Origin: Gammaproteobacteria bacterium
GTDB lineage: Bacteria; Pseudomonadota; Gammaproteobacteria; Pseudomonadales; Pseudohongiellaceae
DNA length: 64,000 nucleotides
Reading direction: 5' to 3'
Assembly: GCA_024639905.1 (NCBI GenBank)
Contig: JAHEGE010000002.1
Span: 235,535 to 299,534, forward strand
Below, one piece after another: positions 27,686-36,280 of this stretch. A program made the translations under genes and the position numbers. Each line of letters begins with the position of its first letter. Position 1 is the first letter of the stretch. A model generated the notes under the pieces. It searched no databases. It had not been told where the DNA came from and was given only the letters and a program-made list of their open reading frames with translations.

Positions 27686-29307
27686 AGCTTTGAGCTTGGC
27701 AGCCAGATGTCGGCGAACTCTAGCGCCGCATCAAGCTCTGCGGTGTAAGCGCTAGCGTCTTGTCCGAGGCCTTCGAGCGCAGCATTGGCCCCGAATAACG
27801 ACCAGACGTTATGCGGATGGTCGTCCATGTCCAGTGTGTACTCAGCGAGTGCCGCATCGTAGGCGCCGAGTTCTAAATAGGCGGCGCCGAGCCAGTGCCT
27901 CGGAGAGAAGGGGAGAGGTTCCGGCTCGTCGTAGTTTAGGCTGTCGTAGTATCGGGTGGCTCGCCTAAAAGCCTCGGCTGCCGCTTCTACGTTGCCAGCC
28001 TGCCATTTCATTTCGCCGTCTAAAATGCCGGCGAGTGCACCGATGATGTTCTTACCCTCGTGAAATCGGAAGCGGGCCGTCGTCGTCTCCGTGAGCTCTA
28101 GTAGTTCCGCGAGCACGCTAGCGGCTTGATCTCGGTCACCCTCTTTTAACGCCGAATAGCCTTTTGCGAACTGATACATGCTGCGATTGACGTCGCCGTT
28201 TGGTAAGGAGTCCAGCGCTAAGGCTTCGTCGAAGCGGCCAAAGCGCACGAGTGACATCGCGTGCATGGCGCTGTTGCCGTTAAGCTTGGCGAGGTCTTTG
28301 GCAGCCTGTATCGAGGCTGCGCTGGCGCCGCCCATGCTCGCTGCGTAGTAGAGCATGGTGAGATTGTGCGTGGGATAGATCGCCACGCCTGCGCCGATCG
28401 CCGCCTTCTGGTCGGAATGCCACGCTAGGGTGTTGGCGCGCACGGCTTCTTCCCATAGCCCCATTTCGTTCCAGGTGTGGCTCGGCATGTGATTAATGTG
28501 ACTTGCCCCGGGAATGGACGAGCCGAGGAACTCGGCACAGGGGGCTGCGAGCTCTGGCGTCGGCGTGGATTCTGTCGCGTGCACGTACAGATGGCATGCG
28601 CCCGGGTGGGTGATATCGCGTGCCAGCACACTCTCTAGGACGCCATGCAGGCGAATAACATTTGGGTCTTCTAGTCGTCGGTAGCCGCGGCGCTCTTCAA
28701 GCAGGAACAGCGCGTCGGCGTAGAAGGTGGCGACATTTAAATCGTTGGGGTATTTGCGCGTTAGCTCGGCGAGAGCGTCGGCATAGTCTTGGTCTTGGTC
28801 GCGGCGCGATTCGGGGTCGTAGTCCGGCACATAACGTGCCTCCAAAGAATGGATGAGATCTGCTTCTAGCGGACTGGCAGTATCGACTAATGCCAGTGCC
28901 TTTTGCATTGCTGCATAGGCCCTAGGCGCCTCAGCAGTCGTCATCGCGCCGTTCAAATAAGAGCCCCAGCTCCAGGCTTCACCCCAATAGCAGACCGCGC
29001 AATCTGGGTCGGCGACTTGTGCCTCGCGGAAGGAGCGCGATGCTTCAGGTTTGGCGAAGGCATACATCATTTGCATACCCTGATCGAAATACTGTTGTGC
29101 AACAGGCGAGGTAGACGATATCGGAAAGTGGAAGTCGCCTAGTACTTCGCCGAGTAGCGGTATCGGCGTCGCGAATTCATCTGGGTAGGTGATGGTCTGT
29201 GCGCCTGCTGACAACGTGAGTCCGCAGGCGATGGCTGCTGTAGCGAGCGCTCTATTTCTACTGCCCCGACGCTGGGCAACGGCTGTCTTCATCGAGTTCA
29301 GTTCCAT
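27682..29307 (-). CDS. Exported TPR-repeat protein with conserved histidine motifs
   Basis: Protein of 541 aa with a Sec-type signal (RRGSRNRALATAAIACGLTL, cleavage near SAGA-QT), so periplasmic or exported. Helical repeats of TPR type fill the rest. Two histidine motifs stand out: GACHLYVHATE (His239, His243) and SHINHMPSHTW (His270, 273, 277). I recall the same pair of motifs in a widespread uncharacterised TPR family, which suggests a metal site. CAVCYWGEAW (103-112) is another conserved block with two Cys. The ATG at 29307 has GGAGAG 9 nt upstream. It is the last gene of a run with AbgT, an epoxide hydrolase and argD. The biochemical role is unknown. Confidence 0.82.
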   Translation of the reverse strand: MELNSMKTAVAQRRGSRNRALATAAIACGLTLSAGAQTITYPDEFATPIPLLGEVLGDFHFPISSTSPVAQQYFDQGMQMMYAFAKPEASRSFREAQVADPDCAVCYWGEAWSWGSYLNGAMTTAEAPRAYAAMQKALALVDTASPLEADLIHSLEARYVPDYDPESRRDQDQDYADALAELTRKYPNDLNVATFYADALFLLEERRGYRRLEDPNVIRLHGVLESVLARDITHPGACHLYVHATESTPTPELAAPCAEFLGSSIPGASHINHMPSHTWNEMGLWEEAVRANTLAWHSDQKAAIGAGVAIYPTHNLTMLYYAASMGGASAASIQAAKDLAKLNGNSAMHAMSLVRFGRFDEALALDSLPNGDVNRSMYQFAKGYSALKEGDRDQAASVLAELLELTETTTARFRFHEGKNIIGALAGILDGEMKWQAGNVEAAAEAFRRATRYYDSLNYDEPEPLPFSPRHWLGAAYLELGAYDAALAEYTLDMDDHPHNVWSLFGANAALEGLGQDASAYTAELDAALEFADIWLPSSKL

Positions 29308-29437
29308 CTTTGTCTTCTCTCCAGCGCCTCTTTGGTGCGCGTTGGTGTATTTTGAGTGTCCCATGGCAGTGTAGTTGCCTGCCGAGCAAGTCGTCTTGAT
29401 CTAGATCGTCGAGCGCTCATGTTGCGCGAGCGCCGAG

Positions 29438-31003
29438 CTAATTCAGCGAAAATTCGACCGCGGCCCCCGGCCCTAAAGGCAGGCCCAGCACAACCCAAGC
29501 GACGGTGAGGAGGATGCCTGACAGGAGTAACAGCGCCGAATAGGGGAGCATCGTCGCCGCCAGACTGCCTAAGCCAAACTCGCGCTGCCAACGCTGGCAA
29601 AAAATCAAGATGAGCGGGAAATAGGGCATGAGTGGCGTGATGATATTGGTGGCGCCGTCTCCGACACGATAAGCCGCCGTGCTCATCTCGGGACTAATGC
29701 CGGTTAGCATGAGCATCGGCACCACCACCGGTGCGAGTAATGCCCATTTGGCGCTCGCGGAGCCGACGAACAGATTGATGAATGCGCAGAACACGATGAT
29801 CAGTGTTAGCAGCATGGAGTCTGGCAGACTGGCACTGTTTAAAAAGCCTGCGCCGTTGATGGCGAAGATCAGTCCGAGGTTTGACCAGTTAAATAGCGCG
29901 ACGAAATGCGCGGCTGCGAAGGCGAGGACGAGGTAATAGCCGAGGTCGGCCATAGCCTCACTCATCATCTTCACGACGTCGCGATGATCTTTGATACTGC
30001 CGGCGGCTTTGCCGTAGGCCCAGCCGGTGGCTAAGAACAGTATGAAGAACCCTGCGACTAGAGATTGGAAGAATGGATTAAGCTGCGCTTCTGCTCTCGC
30101 GGTCTCGTCGATGAGCGGTGTCCCGGGCCCAATGGCGAGAAAAACCCAGATCACTACCACCGCTAAGGCAGCGAAACCGGCGCTGGCGAGCCCGCGTCGT
30201 TCGTCGGCGGAAAGCTGCGTGTTGGGATCCTTGATGTCTTGAGCGAGGGTGCCTCCGCCTGGCACGATCGCTGCCAGTCTGCGCTCGACGATAGTGTCGG
30301 TGACAAACCAAATCACCGGCAGAAAGACGAAGGTCATCGCGATAATGAACCAAGCATTGCCCGCAATGTTTGCATCCCAACTCGGTTGCAGCGTCTCCGC
30401 TGCCGACTCGGTAATGCCGAATAGGAGGGCGTCTAACTGGCCGGGGAGTAAGTTGGCTGAAAAGCCGCCGGAAACGCCTGCGAATGCCGCGGCGATGCCT
30501 GCGATTGGGTGCCGTCCTGCGGCGGCAAATATGACGCCTGCCAAGGGAATGAGTACGACATACGCTGCATCGGTAGCAAGATTGCCGAGCATGCCAACGA
30601 GAGCGACGGCAGGGGTGAGTAAAAATCTAGGTGCCTTGGACATCGCGCCGCTCATCGCCGCAGCGAAGAAGCCCGAGCGTTCGGCGACGCCTGCGCCTAG
30701 CATGACGACAAGCACATAGCCGAGCGGATGGAAATCGGTGAAAGTCGCCGGCATGCTAACGAGTAGACGCCGAATGTTGTCTCCAGAGAGCAATGATTCC
30801 GCATAGATGATCACGGGGCTGCCGTCCGCGGCGAGGTTAACAGGATGCGCCGCAGAGAGGCCGAGCAGCGCGGCAATGACGCTGATGGCGACAACGCCGA
30901 GTATGCAGTAGACGAATATAAAAACTGGGTCAGGAAGTTTATTGCCTGATCGTTCTATCCAGCCAAGGATGCCTGCGGCGCTCGCTGCGCTCTTATTGTT
31001 CAT
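29438..31003 (-). CDS. AbgT family transporter
   Basis: Inner-membrane transporter of 521 aa, the length of E. coli AbgT (p-aminobenzoyl-glutamate uptake); others in the family export sulfonamides. Shared segments include ERSGNKLPDPVFIFVY at the N-terminus, PLGYVLVVMLGAGVAERSG, AAFAGVSGGFSANLLP and GLPLGPGA at the end. The cargo here is unknown; AbgA/AbgB hydrolase genes are not adjacent. It lies 44 bp after the epoxide hydrolase gene and 130 bp before the TPR gene on the same strand. Confidence 0.9.
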   Translation of the reverse strand: MNNKSAASAAGILGWIERSGNKLPDPVFIFVYCILGVVAISVIAALLGLSAAHPVNLAADGSPVIIYAESLLSGDNIRRLLVSMPATFTDFHPLGYVLVVMLGAGVAERSGFFAAAMSGAMSKAPRFLLTPAVALVGMLGNLATDAAYVVLIPLAGVIFAAAGRHPIAGIAAAFAGVSGGFSANLLPGQLDALLFGITESAAETLQPSWDANIAGNAWFIIAMTFVFLPVIWFVTDTIVERRLAAIVPGGGTLAQDIKDPNTQLSADERRGLASAGFAALAVVVIWVFLAIGPGTPLIDETARAEAQLNPFFQSLVAGFFILFLATGWAYGKAAGSIKDHRDVVKMMSEAMADLGYYLVLAFAAAHFVALFNWSNLGLIFAINGAGFLNSASLPDSMLLTLIIVFCAFINLFVGSASAKWALLAPVVVPMLMLTGISPEMSTAAYRVGDGATNIITPLMPYFPLILIFCQRWQREFGLGSLAATMLPYSALLLLSGILLTVAWVVLGLPLGPGAAVEFSLN

Positions 31004-31046
31004 ACTTACTCCTGAGGTGTTGTTCGTATCTTTAATAGATTCGGGT

Positions 31047-32291
31047 TTAGCGCAGTGGGCTGAAGAAGGCGTTCAGCTCCCCAAGATAGGTCTCGGTCTG
31101 CTCCAATGCGGCGAAATGACCGCCGCGCTCTAGCTGTGTCCAATGGCGGATATCGTAGGCTGCTTCTGCCCACGCTCGCGGGGTGATGTAGATTTCGGCG
31201 GGGAATAACGCCACACCGGTTGGTACATCGATATACCCTGTGGGTTTACTCTGGGGTGTCGTGCGATTCTCGTAATAGATGCGCATCGACGAGGTGATGG
31301 ACTCAGTAAACCAATACAGCGAGATGTTAGTAAGGATTTCATCCTTAGAGAAATGCGCCCAGACGTCGCCGTCTGCCCCTTGCGGCATGTCGGTCCAGCC
31401 GTGAAACTTCTCGAGAATCCAGGCGGCGAGCCCGGCGGGTGAGTCATTCAGGCCGTAGCCTAGGCTCTGGGGCTTGCTGCCTTGTATTTGCTGATAGGCA
31501 AGCTCGCCCTGCATATAGGCGATACGCGCTTCGCGTAGCGCGGCTTCGGCGTCACTCACCTGCAGTCGCTGTGCTTCGTCAGCGGGTGGCGCGGCGAGAA
31601 TCATATTCGAATGCAGGCCAATGAGCCGCTCCGGAAAATGGTTAGCGTGGTGGCTGTTTATTACCGCGCCCCAGTCGCCGCCGGCAATGGCATAGCGCTC
31701 ATATCCGAGGGTCTGCATAAGCTCGGCTAGCACCAAGGCGATGCGCTCGGATCCGTAGCCAGGGGTCGAAGGCGCCTCTGAAAACGCGAAGCCGGGGAGG
31801 GAGGGGGCGATCACATGGTAGCTGTCCTTCGCGTTGCCGCCATGGGCTTCGGGATCGGTTAGCGGCCCAATGAGTTTGTGAAATTCAGCAAAGGAGCCTG
31901 GCCACCCATGGACGAGAAGCAGAGGGATTGCTTCGGGATTCGTGGAGCGCTGATGGATCGTGTGTAGGGCGCGCCCGTCCACTTGCACGAGGGACTGATC
32001 GAAACGATTGAGCGCCGCTTCCTGCGCGCGCCAGTCGTAGTCGTCGCGCCAATAGGCGAGGAGATCGGCAAGCACTGCTTTGTCCGTACCGTATTCCCAA
32101 CTACTGCCGTCTATCTGATCGGGCAGACGCGTCCGGGTTAGGCGGCTTTGAAGGTCGGTAAGCTGTGCGTCACTAATGGCGATCTTAAAAGGGGTCACAG
32201 TGGCCTCCTGCGCTGTAAGTGGAGTGCTGAGGGTGTTCATTATGGTAAGTAACATGGCGCTCAGTAGCGCTGCAGGTCTTAATAGTCTCAT
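31047..32291 (-). CDS. Exported epoxide hydrolase (EHN-domain alpha/beta hydrolase)
   Basis: Protein of 414 aa with a signal peptide (about 1-28, ending LTAQ), so probably periplasmic. The N-terminal EHN region (about 34-140) is followed by the alpha/beta hydrolase core. It carries the oxyanion motif HGWPGS (128-133), nucleophile Asp206 in GGDWGA and the late catalytic His in RGGHFAALEQ. The family opens epoxides to diols through an alkyl-enzyme ester. The natural substrate is unknown. It is preceded by argD (23 bp) and followed by the AbgT transporter on the same strand. Confidence 0.9.
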   Translation of the reverse strand: MRLLRPAALLSAMLLTIMNTLSTPLTAQEATVTPFKIAISDAQLTDLQSRLTRTRLPDQIDGSSWEYGTDKAVLADLLAYWRDDYDWRAQEAALNRFDQSLVQVDGRALHTIHQRSTNPEAIPLLLVHGWPGSFAEFHKLIGPLTDPEAHGGNAKDSYHVIAPSLPGFAFSEAPSTPGYGSERIALVLAELMQTLGYERYAIAGGDWGAVINSHHANHFPERLIGLHSNMILAAPPADEAQRLQVSDAEAALREARIAYMQGELAYQQIQGSKPQSLGYGLNDSPAGLAAWILEKFHGWTDMPQGADGDVWAHFSKDEILTNISLYWFTESITSSMRIYYENRTTPQSKPTGYIDVPTGVALFPAEIYITPRAWAEAAYDIRHWTQLERGGHFAALEQTETYLGELNAFFSPLR

Positions 32292-32314
32292 GGCCTAGTC
32301 CTAACTTGTGCACT

Positions 32315-33508
32315 TTAGTCTTCGGGGTATGCGCTTAGCACCTTATCAAGTATGGCTAAGGCTTCAGCGATTTCTTCGTGTGTCACATTCAATGCTGGCA
32401 AGAAGCGTATGCAGTTCCCGCCGGCCTTAACGAGCAGTAGATTGCTGTTTAGTGCTTTGGCGATAAGGAGCGCGGCATCGGTTTTGCAGCGTAAGCCAAG
32501 CATCAGTCCCATGCCGGTCACGCTGTTGAGAAGGGAGGGGTAGCGCACGATCAAATCCTCGAGCCCGCTGCGCAGATGGAAGCCTGCGTGCTGCACGTCG
32601 ATCAGGAAGTTCTCACTGAGCAGCTCATCGAGCACTGCATTGCCGACCGCGGTGGCGAGTGGATTGCCGCCGAAGGTACTGCCATGACTGCCCGCTGTCA
32701 TCGGCGCGGCGACTGCTTCGCTTGCGAGACAGGCACCAATGGGGAAGCCGCCGCCTAAGCCTTTAGCGCTGGCTAGTAAATCAGGCGTAACGCCGAGCTG
32801 CTGATAGGCGTACAGCGAACCGGTTCGGCCCATTCCGCTTTGGACTTCGTCGAACATCAATAGAATGCCGTGCTCATCGCAAAGCTGTCTGACCGCGGCT
32901 ATATAGTCGTTGGGTACGGGGCGGATGCCACCTTCTCCCTGCACTGGTTCTAAAACGATTCCCGCTGTTGCCTCGCTCACAGCGGCGCGCAGCGCTTCGA
33001 TATCGCCAAATTCTACTTGGTCGAAGCCCGCATCGCCCACCACGAAACCTGCAGTGTGAACAGGGTTAAACGCCGAAGCGATAGCGCCTAGCGTGCGGCC
33101 ATGAAATGAACTACTCAGAGAGATAATTCGGTTCTTATGCGCCTCGCCCTTCGCATAGAAGAAGCGGCGAATGATCTTGTAGCCTGCCTCAACCGCCTCG
33201 GCCCCCGAGTTGCAGAAAAACACCCTGTCGGCAAAGGTGTGCTCGACCAATCGCTGGCCGAGCTTTTCAGCCTGATTGATTCGGTAGAGGTTCGAGGTGT
33301 GCCAGAGCGTATTGGCCTGCTCTGTTAGTGCCGCGACGAGGCGCGGGTGACAGTGGCCGAGGCAATTCACTGCGATTCCCATCGCGAAATCGAGATACCG
33401 CTCGTCGTTCGCCGTAAACAATTCCGAGCCGCGTCCGCGCACAAACTCCAGCGTCGGCGAGCCGTAGTTGTCCATGAGAGCGCTGGGTGGAATGGCGACG
33501 GAATTCAT
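32315..33508 (-). CDS. argD: Acetylornithine/succinyldiaminopimelate aminotransferase
   Basis: PLP-dependent class III aminotransferase, 397 aa, for arginine (and often lysine) synthesis. Motifs are CNSGAEAVEAGYKIIRR, FHGRTLGAIA, MFDEVQSGMGRTG (PLP-binding Asp) and SAKGLGGGFPIGA (Schiff-base Lys). AGGA lies 7 nt upstream of the ATG. It heads the minus-strand run that continues into the epoxide hydrolase and AbgT genes; it is divergent from msrA with 127 bp between. Confidence 0.92.
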   Translation of the reverse strand: MNSVAIPPSALMDNYGSPTLEFVRGRGSELFTANDERYLDFAMGIAVNCLGHCHPRLVAALTEQANTLWHTSNLYRINQAEKLGQRLVEHTFADRVFFCNSGAEAVEAGYKIIRRFFYAKGEAHKNRIISLSSSFHGRTLGAIASAFNPVHTAGFVVGDAGFDQVEFGDIEALRAAVSEATAGIVLEPVQGEGGIRPVPNDYIAAVRQLCDEHGILLMFDEVQSGMGRTGSLYAYQQLGVTPDLLASAKGLGGGFPIGACLASEAVAAPMTAGSHGSTFGGNPLATAVGNAVLDELLSENFLIDVQHAGFHLRSGLEDLIVRYPSLLNSVTGMGLMLGLRCKTDAALLIAKALNSNLLLVKAGGNCIRFLPALNVTHEEIAEALAILDKVLSAYPED

Positions 33509-33635
33509 CAGTGTGTCCTAGTGTATTGTGTGAATCAAAGTGAAGGAAAGTGTATCATCGAATCCGAGCATTGGCGCGCCCCGTCGCCCTTTAGACTCAT
33601 GCCCCTACTCACGCACATGACAAAGAGTCCCGACC

Positions 33636-34292
33636 ATGGTTTTTGGCTATCAATCACGCCCTAATACTTTACCTAGTCCAGAACAGGCGTTACCGGATAG
33701 AGCCCAGCCGGCGATGTTTAATCCAGTTCATCTAGTGAACGGTAATCGGCTCGTCGCACCCTTGCCAAGCCAGGTGGTGAGCGCGGTATTTGGCCTCGGG
33801 TGCTTTTGGGGGGCGGAAAGACTCTTTTGGCAACTCGACGGCGTGTATAGCACGGCCGCAGGTTACGCCGGTGGTATAACAGCGCACCCGAGTTACGAGG
33901 ATGTGTGCAGCGGAATGACCGGGCACACCGAAGTGGTGCTAGTGAACTACGACCCGGCGCTAATCAGTTATGAAGAGTTGCTGGCAGCCTTCTGGGAAGC
34001 GCATGATCCTACTCAGGGTATGCGCCAAGGCAATGATTTGGGCACCCAGTATCGCTCGGCGATTTATGCGTTCGATGAGGCCCAACTTCAACAAGCCGCG
34101 GACTCCGCCGAACGCTACCAGCAAGCGCTGGCTGCTGCCGGGTATGCAGCGATTACTACAGACATCGAGCCGCTAAAGACGTTTTACTATGCCGACGATT
34201 ATCATCAGCAGTATCTTGCTAAGAATCCCAACGGCTATTGCGGTCTCGCTGGGACCGGCACGTGTTATCTACCCGATTCCGAAGCGCCGTGA
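33636..34292 (+). CDS. msrA: Peptide methionine sulfoxide reductase MsrA
   Basis: Reduces S-methionine sulfoxide in proteins. The protein has 218 aa, the long form as in E. coli. Active site [12 protein letters not shown] (Cys56), then [13 protein letters not shown] and [19 protein letters not shown]; resolving cysteines are near the end ([13 protein letters not shown]). The first gene of the plus-strand block after the accessory region, it is followed by a 5'-nucleotidase gene. Confidence 0.96.
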   Translation: MVFGYQSRPNTLPSPEQALPDRAQPAMFNPVHLVNGNRLVAPLPSQVVSAVFGLGCFWGAERLFWQLDGVYSTAAGYAGGITAHPSYEDVCSGMTGHTEVVLVNYDPALISYEELLAAFWEAHDPTQGMRQGNDLGTQYRSAIYAFDEAQLQQAADSAERYQQALAAAGYAAITTDIEPLKTFYYADDYHQQYLAKNPNGYCGLAGTGTCYLPDSEAP

Positions 34293-34335
34293 GCTTACTG
34301 CTCTCTGGCCATTGCCATCAGTTTAGGTGACTCCT

Positions 34336-35244
34336 ATGACCCAACCCAAACAGCCCTCAATAGACCCGCTCGTTATTGGTATTTCTTCGCGCGCCCTGTT
34401 CGATTTAGCAGAGAGCCATCAGGTCTATGAGGAGGAGGGGCTGTCCGCTTATCAGCAGTATCAGATCGCCCGCGAGAGTGAGCCGCTTGAGCCAGGGGAT
34501 GCGTTCTCATTAGTGCAGAAATTGCTGCGGCTCAATGACTCGCTCGAAGAGTCGCCGGTACAGGTCATCCTGCTGTCGCGGAATAGCGCCGACACGGGGC
34601 TGCGTATTTTCAATTCGATTAAACACTATGGCTTGGACATAACTCGGGCGGCGTTTAGTGGAGGCGAGAGTCCGTATCGGTATGTCTCCGCTTTTAATAG
34701 CCATTTATTCTTGTCTACCGATGGAGCCGATGTCAGGCAGGCCCTGGAATCTGGTGTTGCCGCAGCGACGATTCTTCCTTCACACAAAGCTGCTGCCGAG
34801 TCGGCGACGCTAAAGATAGCCTTCGATGGGGACGCGGTCCTATTTTCGGACGACTCTGAAAGAATCTATAAAACCGCCGGGCTTGAGGCGTTCACGCGCA
34901 ACGAAGTCGCGTCGGTCGACGAGCCGCTGAGTGGCGGTCCGTTTAAACCTGTTTTGGCGGCGTTGCAGCAAATTCAGATGGCGTTCCCGATCGGTGAATC
35001 CCCCCTGCGCACTTGCCTTGTGACTGCGAGAGCGGCGCCCGCACACGAGAGGGTCGTAAAGACGCTCCGTCACTGGAATATCCGCATCGATGAGTCGCTC
35101 TTCCTTGGCGGCCTGGACAAAGGGGAGTTCCTGCGTGCCTTCGATGCCGACGTCTTTTTCGATGATCAGCAGGGACACTGCGATTCGGCGCGCAACCACG
35201 TGGCAACCGGACACGTGCCCTCCGGAGTCGCGAACGATGGCTAG
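34336..35244 (+). CDS. 5'-nucleotidase, cytosolic IA-like
   Basis: Protein of 302 aa of the cytosolic 5'-nucleotidase IA-like family (HAD-type), predicted to dephosphorylate nucleoside monophosphates. Motifs include ISSRALFDLAESH at the N-terminus, VILLSRNSADTGLRIFNSI, IAFDGDAVLFSD (the nucleophile Asp region) and VFFDDQQGHC. The start at ATG 34336 has AGGTGA 5 nt upstream; an in-frame GTG 9 bp earlier falls inside that ribosome site. No metabolic context is given by its neighbours (msrA, sulfite exporter). Confidence 0.9.
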   Translation: MTQPKQPSIDPLVIGISSRALFDLAESHQVYEEEGLSAYQQYQIARESEPLEPGDAFSLVQKLLRLNDSLEESPVQVILLSRNSADTGLRIFNSIKHYGLDITRAAFSGGESPYRYVSAFNSHLFLSTDGADVRQALESGVAAATILPSHKAAAESATLKIAFDGDAVLFSDDSERIYKTAGLEAFTRNEVASVDEPLSGGPFKPVLAALQQIQMAFPIGESPLRTCLVTARAAPAHERVVKTLRHWNIRIDESLFLGGLDKGEFLRAFDADVFFDDQQGHCDSARNHVATGHVPSGVANDG

Positions 35245-35270
35245 CGCCGCATTTTTGTAGTGCTAAGCGC

Positions 35271-36149
35271 TTAGAGGGCGCCGCTGAGTAAATACCCCGC
35301 GCCCAAACACCCTAGCAGTAACGTCAGAATGCCGCGTAGCACCCTCTCGTTGATACGGTAGGCAATGCGCGAGCCCAATTGAATCGCCGGCAGCGAGCCG
35401 ACAAGTAGCCCCAGCAGAAGCTCATAGTCGACCTGCCCCGCAGCCGCATAACCTACACCGGCGAGTAACGTGAGAGGGACTGCATGCGCAATATCAGTGC
35501 CGACTATGCGCGCGCTCGGCGAGTCAGCATAGATTGTCATCAGAATGGCCGCGGCAAAAGCGCCGGCACCGACCGAAGATAGCGTCACACAGACGCCCAA
35601 TACGCCTCCCATTATCACCGTAGCTGCAGGCTTATTCGCCTGAAGAGTGCCTATAATGGCGCTGGGTCGCCCTTGTATGGCATTCGACTGTAGGCGGCTT
35701 CGCGCGAGCAGTAAAGCTGCCGTGAGCAGGAGCATGACCCCAAGGCTCATCGTCAGCAGGGCTTCGTTGGCGACCGCGCCGCCGAGCCAACCTCGGGCCA
35801 GTGCGGCGTGAGTTAGCAGTGCGCTAGGCAAGCTGCCCGAAGCGAGCAGGCCTGTGACGCGCCAGTCGATAGAACCGCGGGCATGGTGTGCAATAACACC
35901 GCCGGTCTTTGTTAGCGCGGCGTAAAGGAGGTCCGTGCCTATGGCGACGGCGGGTGTGTAGCCGAACAAGAGCAGTAGCGGCGTCATCAGCGAGCCGCCG
36001 CCGACGCCCGTCACGCCGATCGCGAGACCCACTGCGGCGCCTGCCACGACATGGCTGAGTTGTAAGCCGAACCCGGCGAAGAGGAGCGGGCTTGAGTCCA
36101 GCGCCTGGGCGCCGTTTGTGATGAGCTCTGCGCTAGCACCAAAATCCAT
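35271..36149 (-). CDS. TauE/SafE (TSUP) family sulfite/anion exporter
   Basis: Inner-membrane permease, 292 aa, with about 8 helices and the two family repeats (GVTGVGGGSLMTPLLLLFG and TLSSVGAGAFAAAIL). TSUP proteins export sulfite, sulfoacetate or related anions. It is divergent from cysB, with a LysR-type inverted repeat between the two, and close to cysH. Export of excess sulfite under CysB control is therefore a sensible inference. Confidence 0.88.
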   Translation of the reverse strand: MDFGASAELITNGAQALDSSPLLFAGFGLQLSHVVAGAAVGLAIGVTGVGGGSLMTPLLLLFGYTPAVAIGTDLLYAALTKTGGVIAHHARGSIDWRVTGLLASGSLPSALLTHAALARGWLGGAVANEALLTMSLGVMLLLTAALLLARSRLQSNAIQGRPSAIIGTLQANKPAATVIMGGVLGVCVTLSSVGAGAFAAAILMTIYADSPSARIVGTDIAHAVPLTLLAGVGYAAAGQVDYELLLGLLVGSLPAIQLGSRIAYRINERVLRGILTLLLGCLGAGYLLSGAL

Positions 36150-36197
36150 GGATCATATCCGTCCTGAAAGAGCGCAGGAGTATGGCGGAGGAGTGAT

Positions 36198-36212
36198 ATT
36201 CCATAAAGGAAT
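36198..36212. promoter_or_regulatory. LysR-type operator candidate between the TSUP exporter and cysB
   Basis: Perfect inverted repeat ATTCC-ATAAA-GGAAT, which fits the T-N11-A box of LysR-type regulators. It sits in the 131-bp divergent region, 69 bp before the cysB start, and is followed by an AT-rich stretch (36213-36234) that could hold promoters. CysB is the obvious candidate ligand-controlled binder (inference). Confidence 0.5.
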
Positions 36213-36280
36213 TTATTGTTATAGTTATATTCTATCGAGGTCTAGCAAATTACAGTGATTATTGAGGGGGAGGGCGCGCA

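Noticed and set aside
35263..35274. Perfect palindrome CTAAGCGCTTAG at the TSUP stop codon, similar to AAGCGCTT near 16191
   Set aside because: Short, overlaps a stop codon in one case and a promoter -35 in the other; probably chance.
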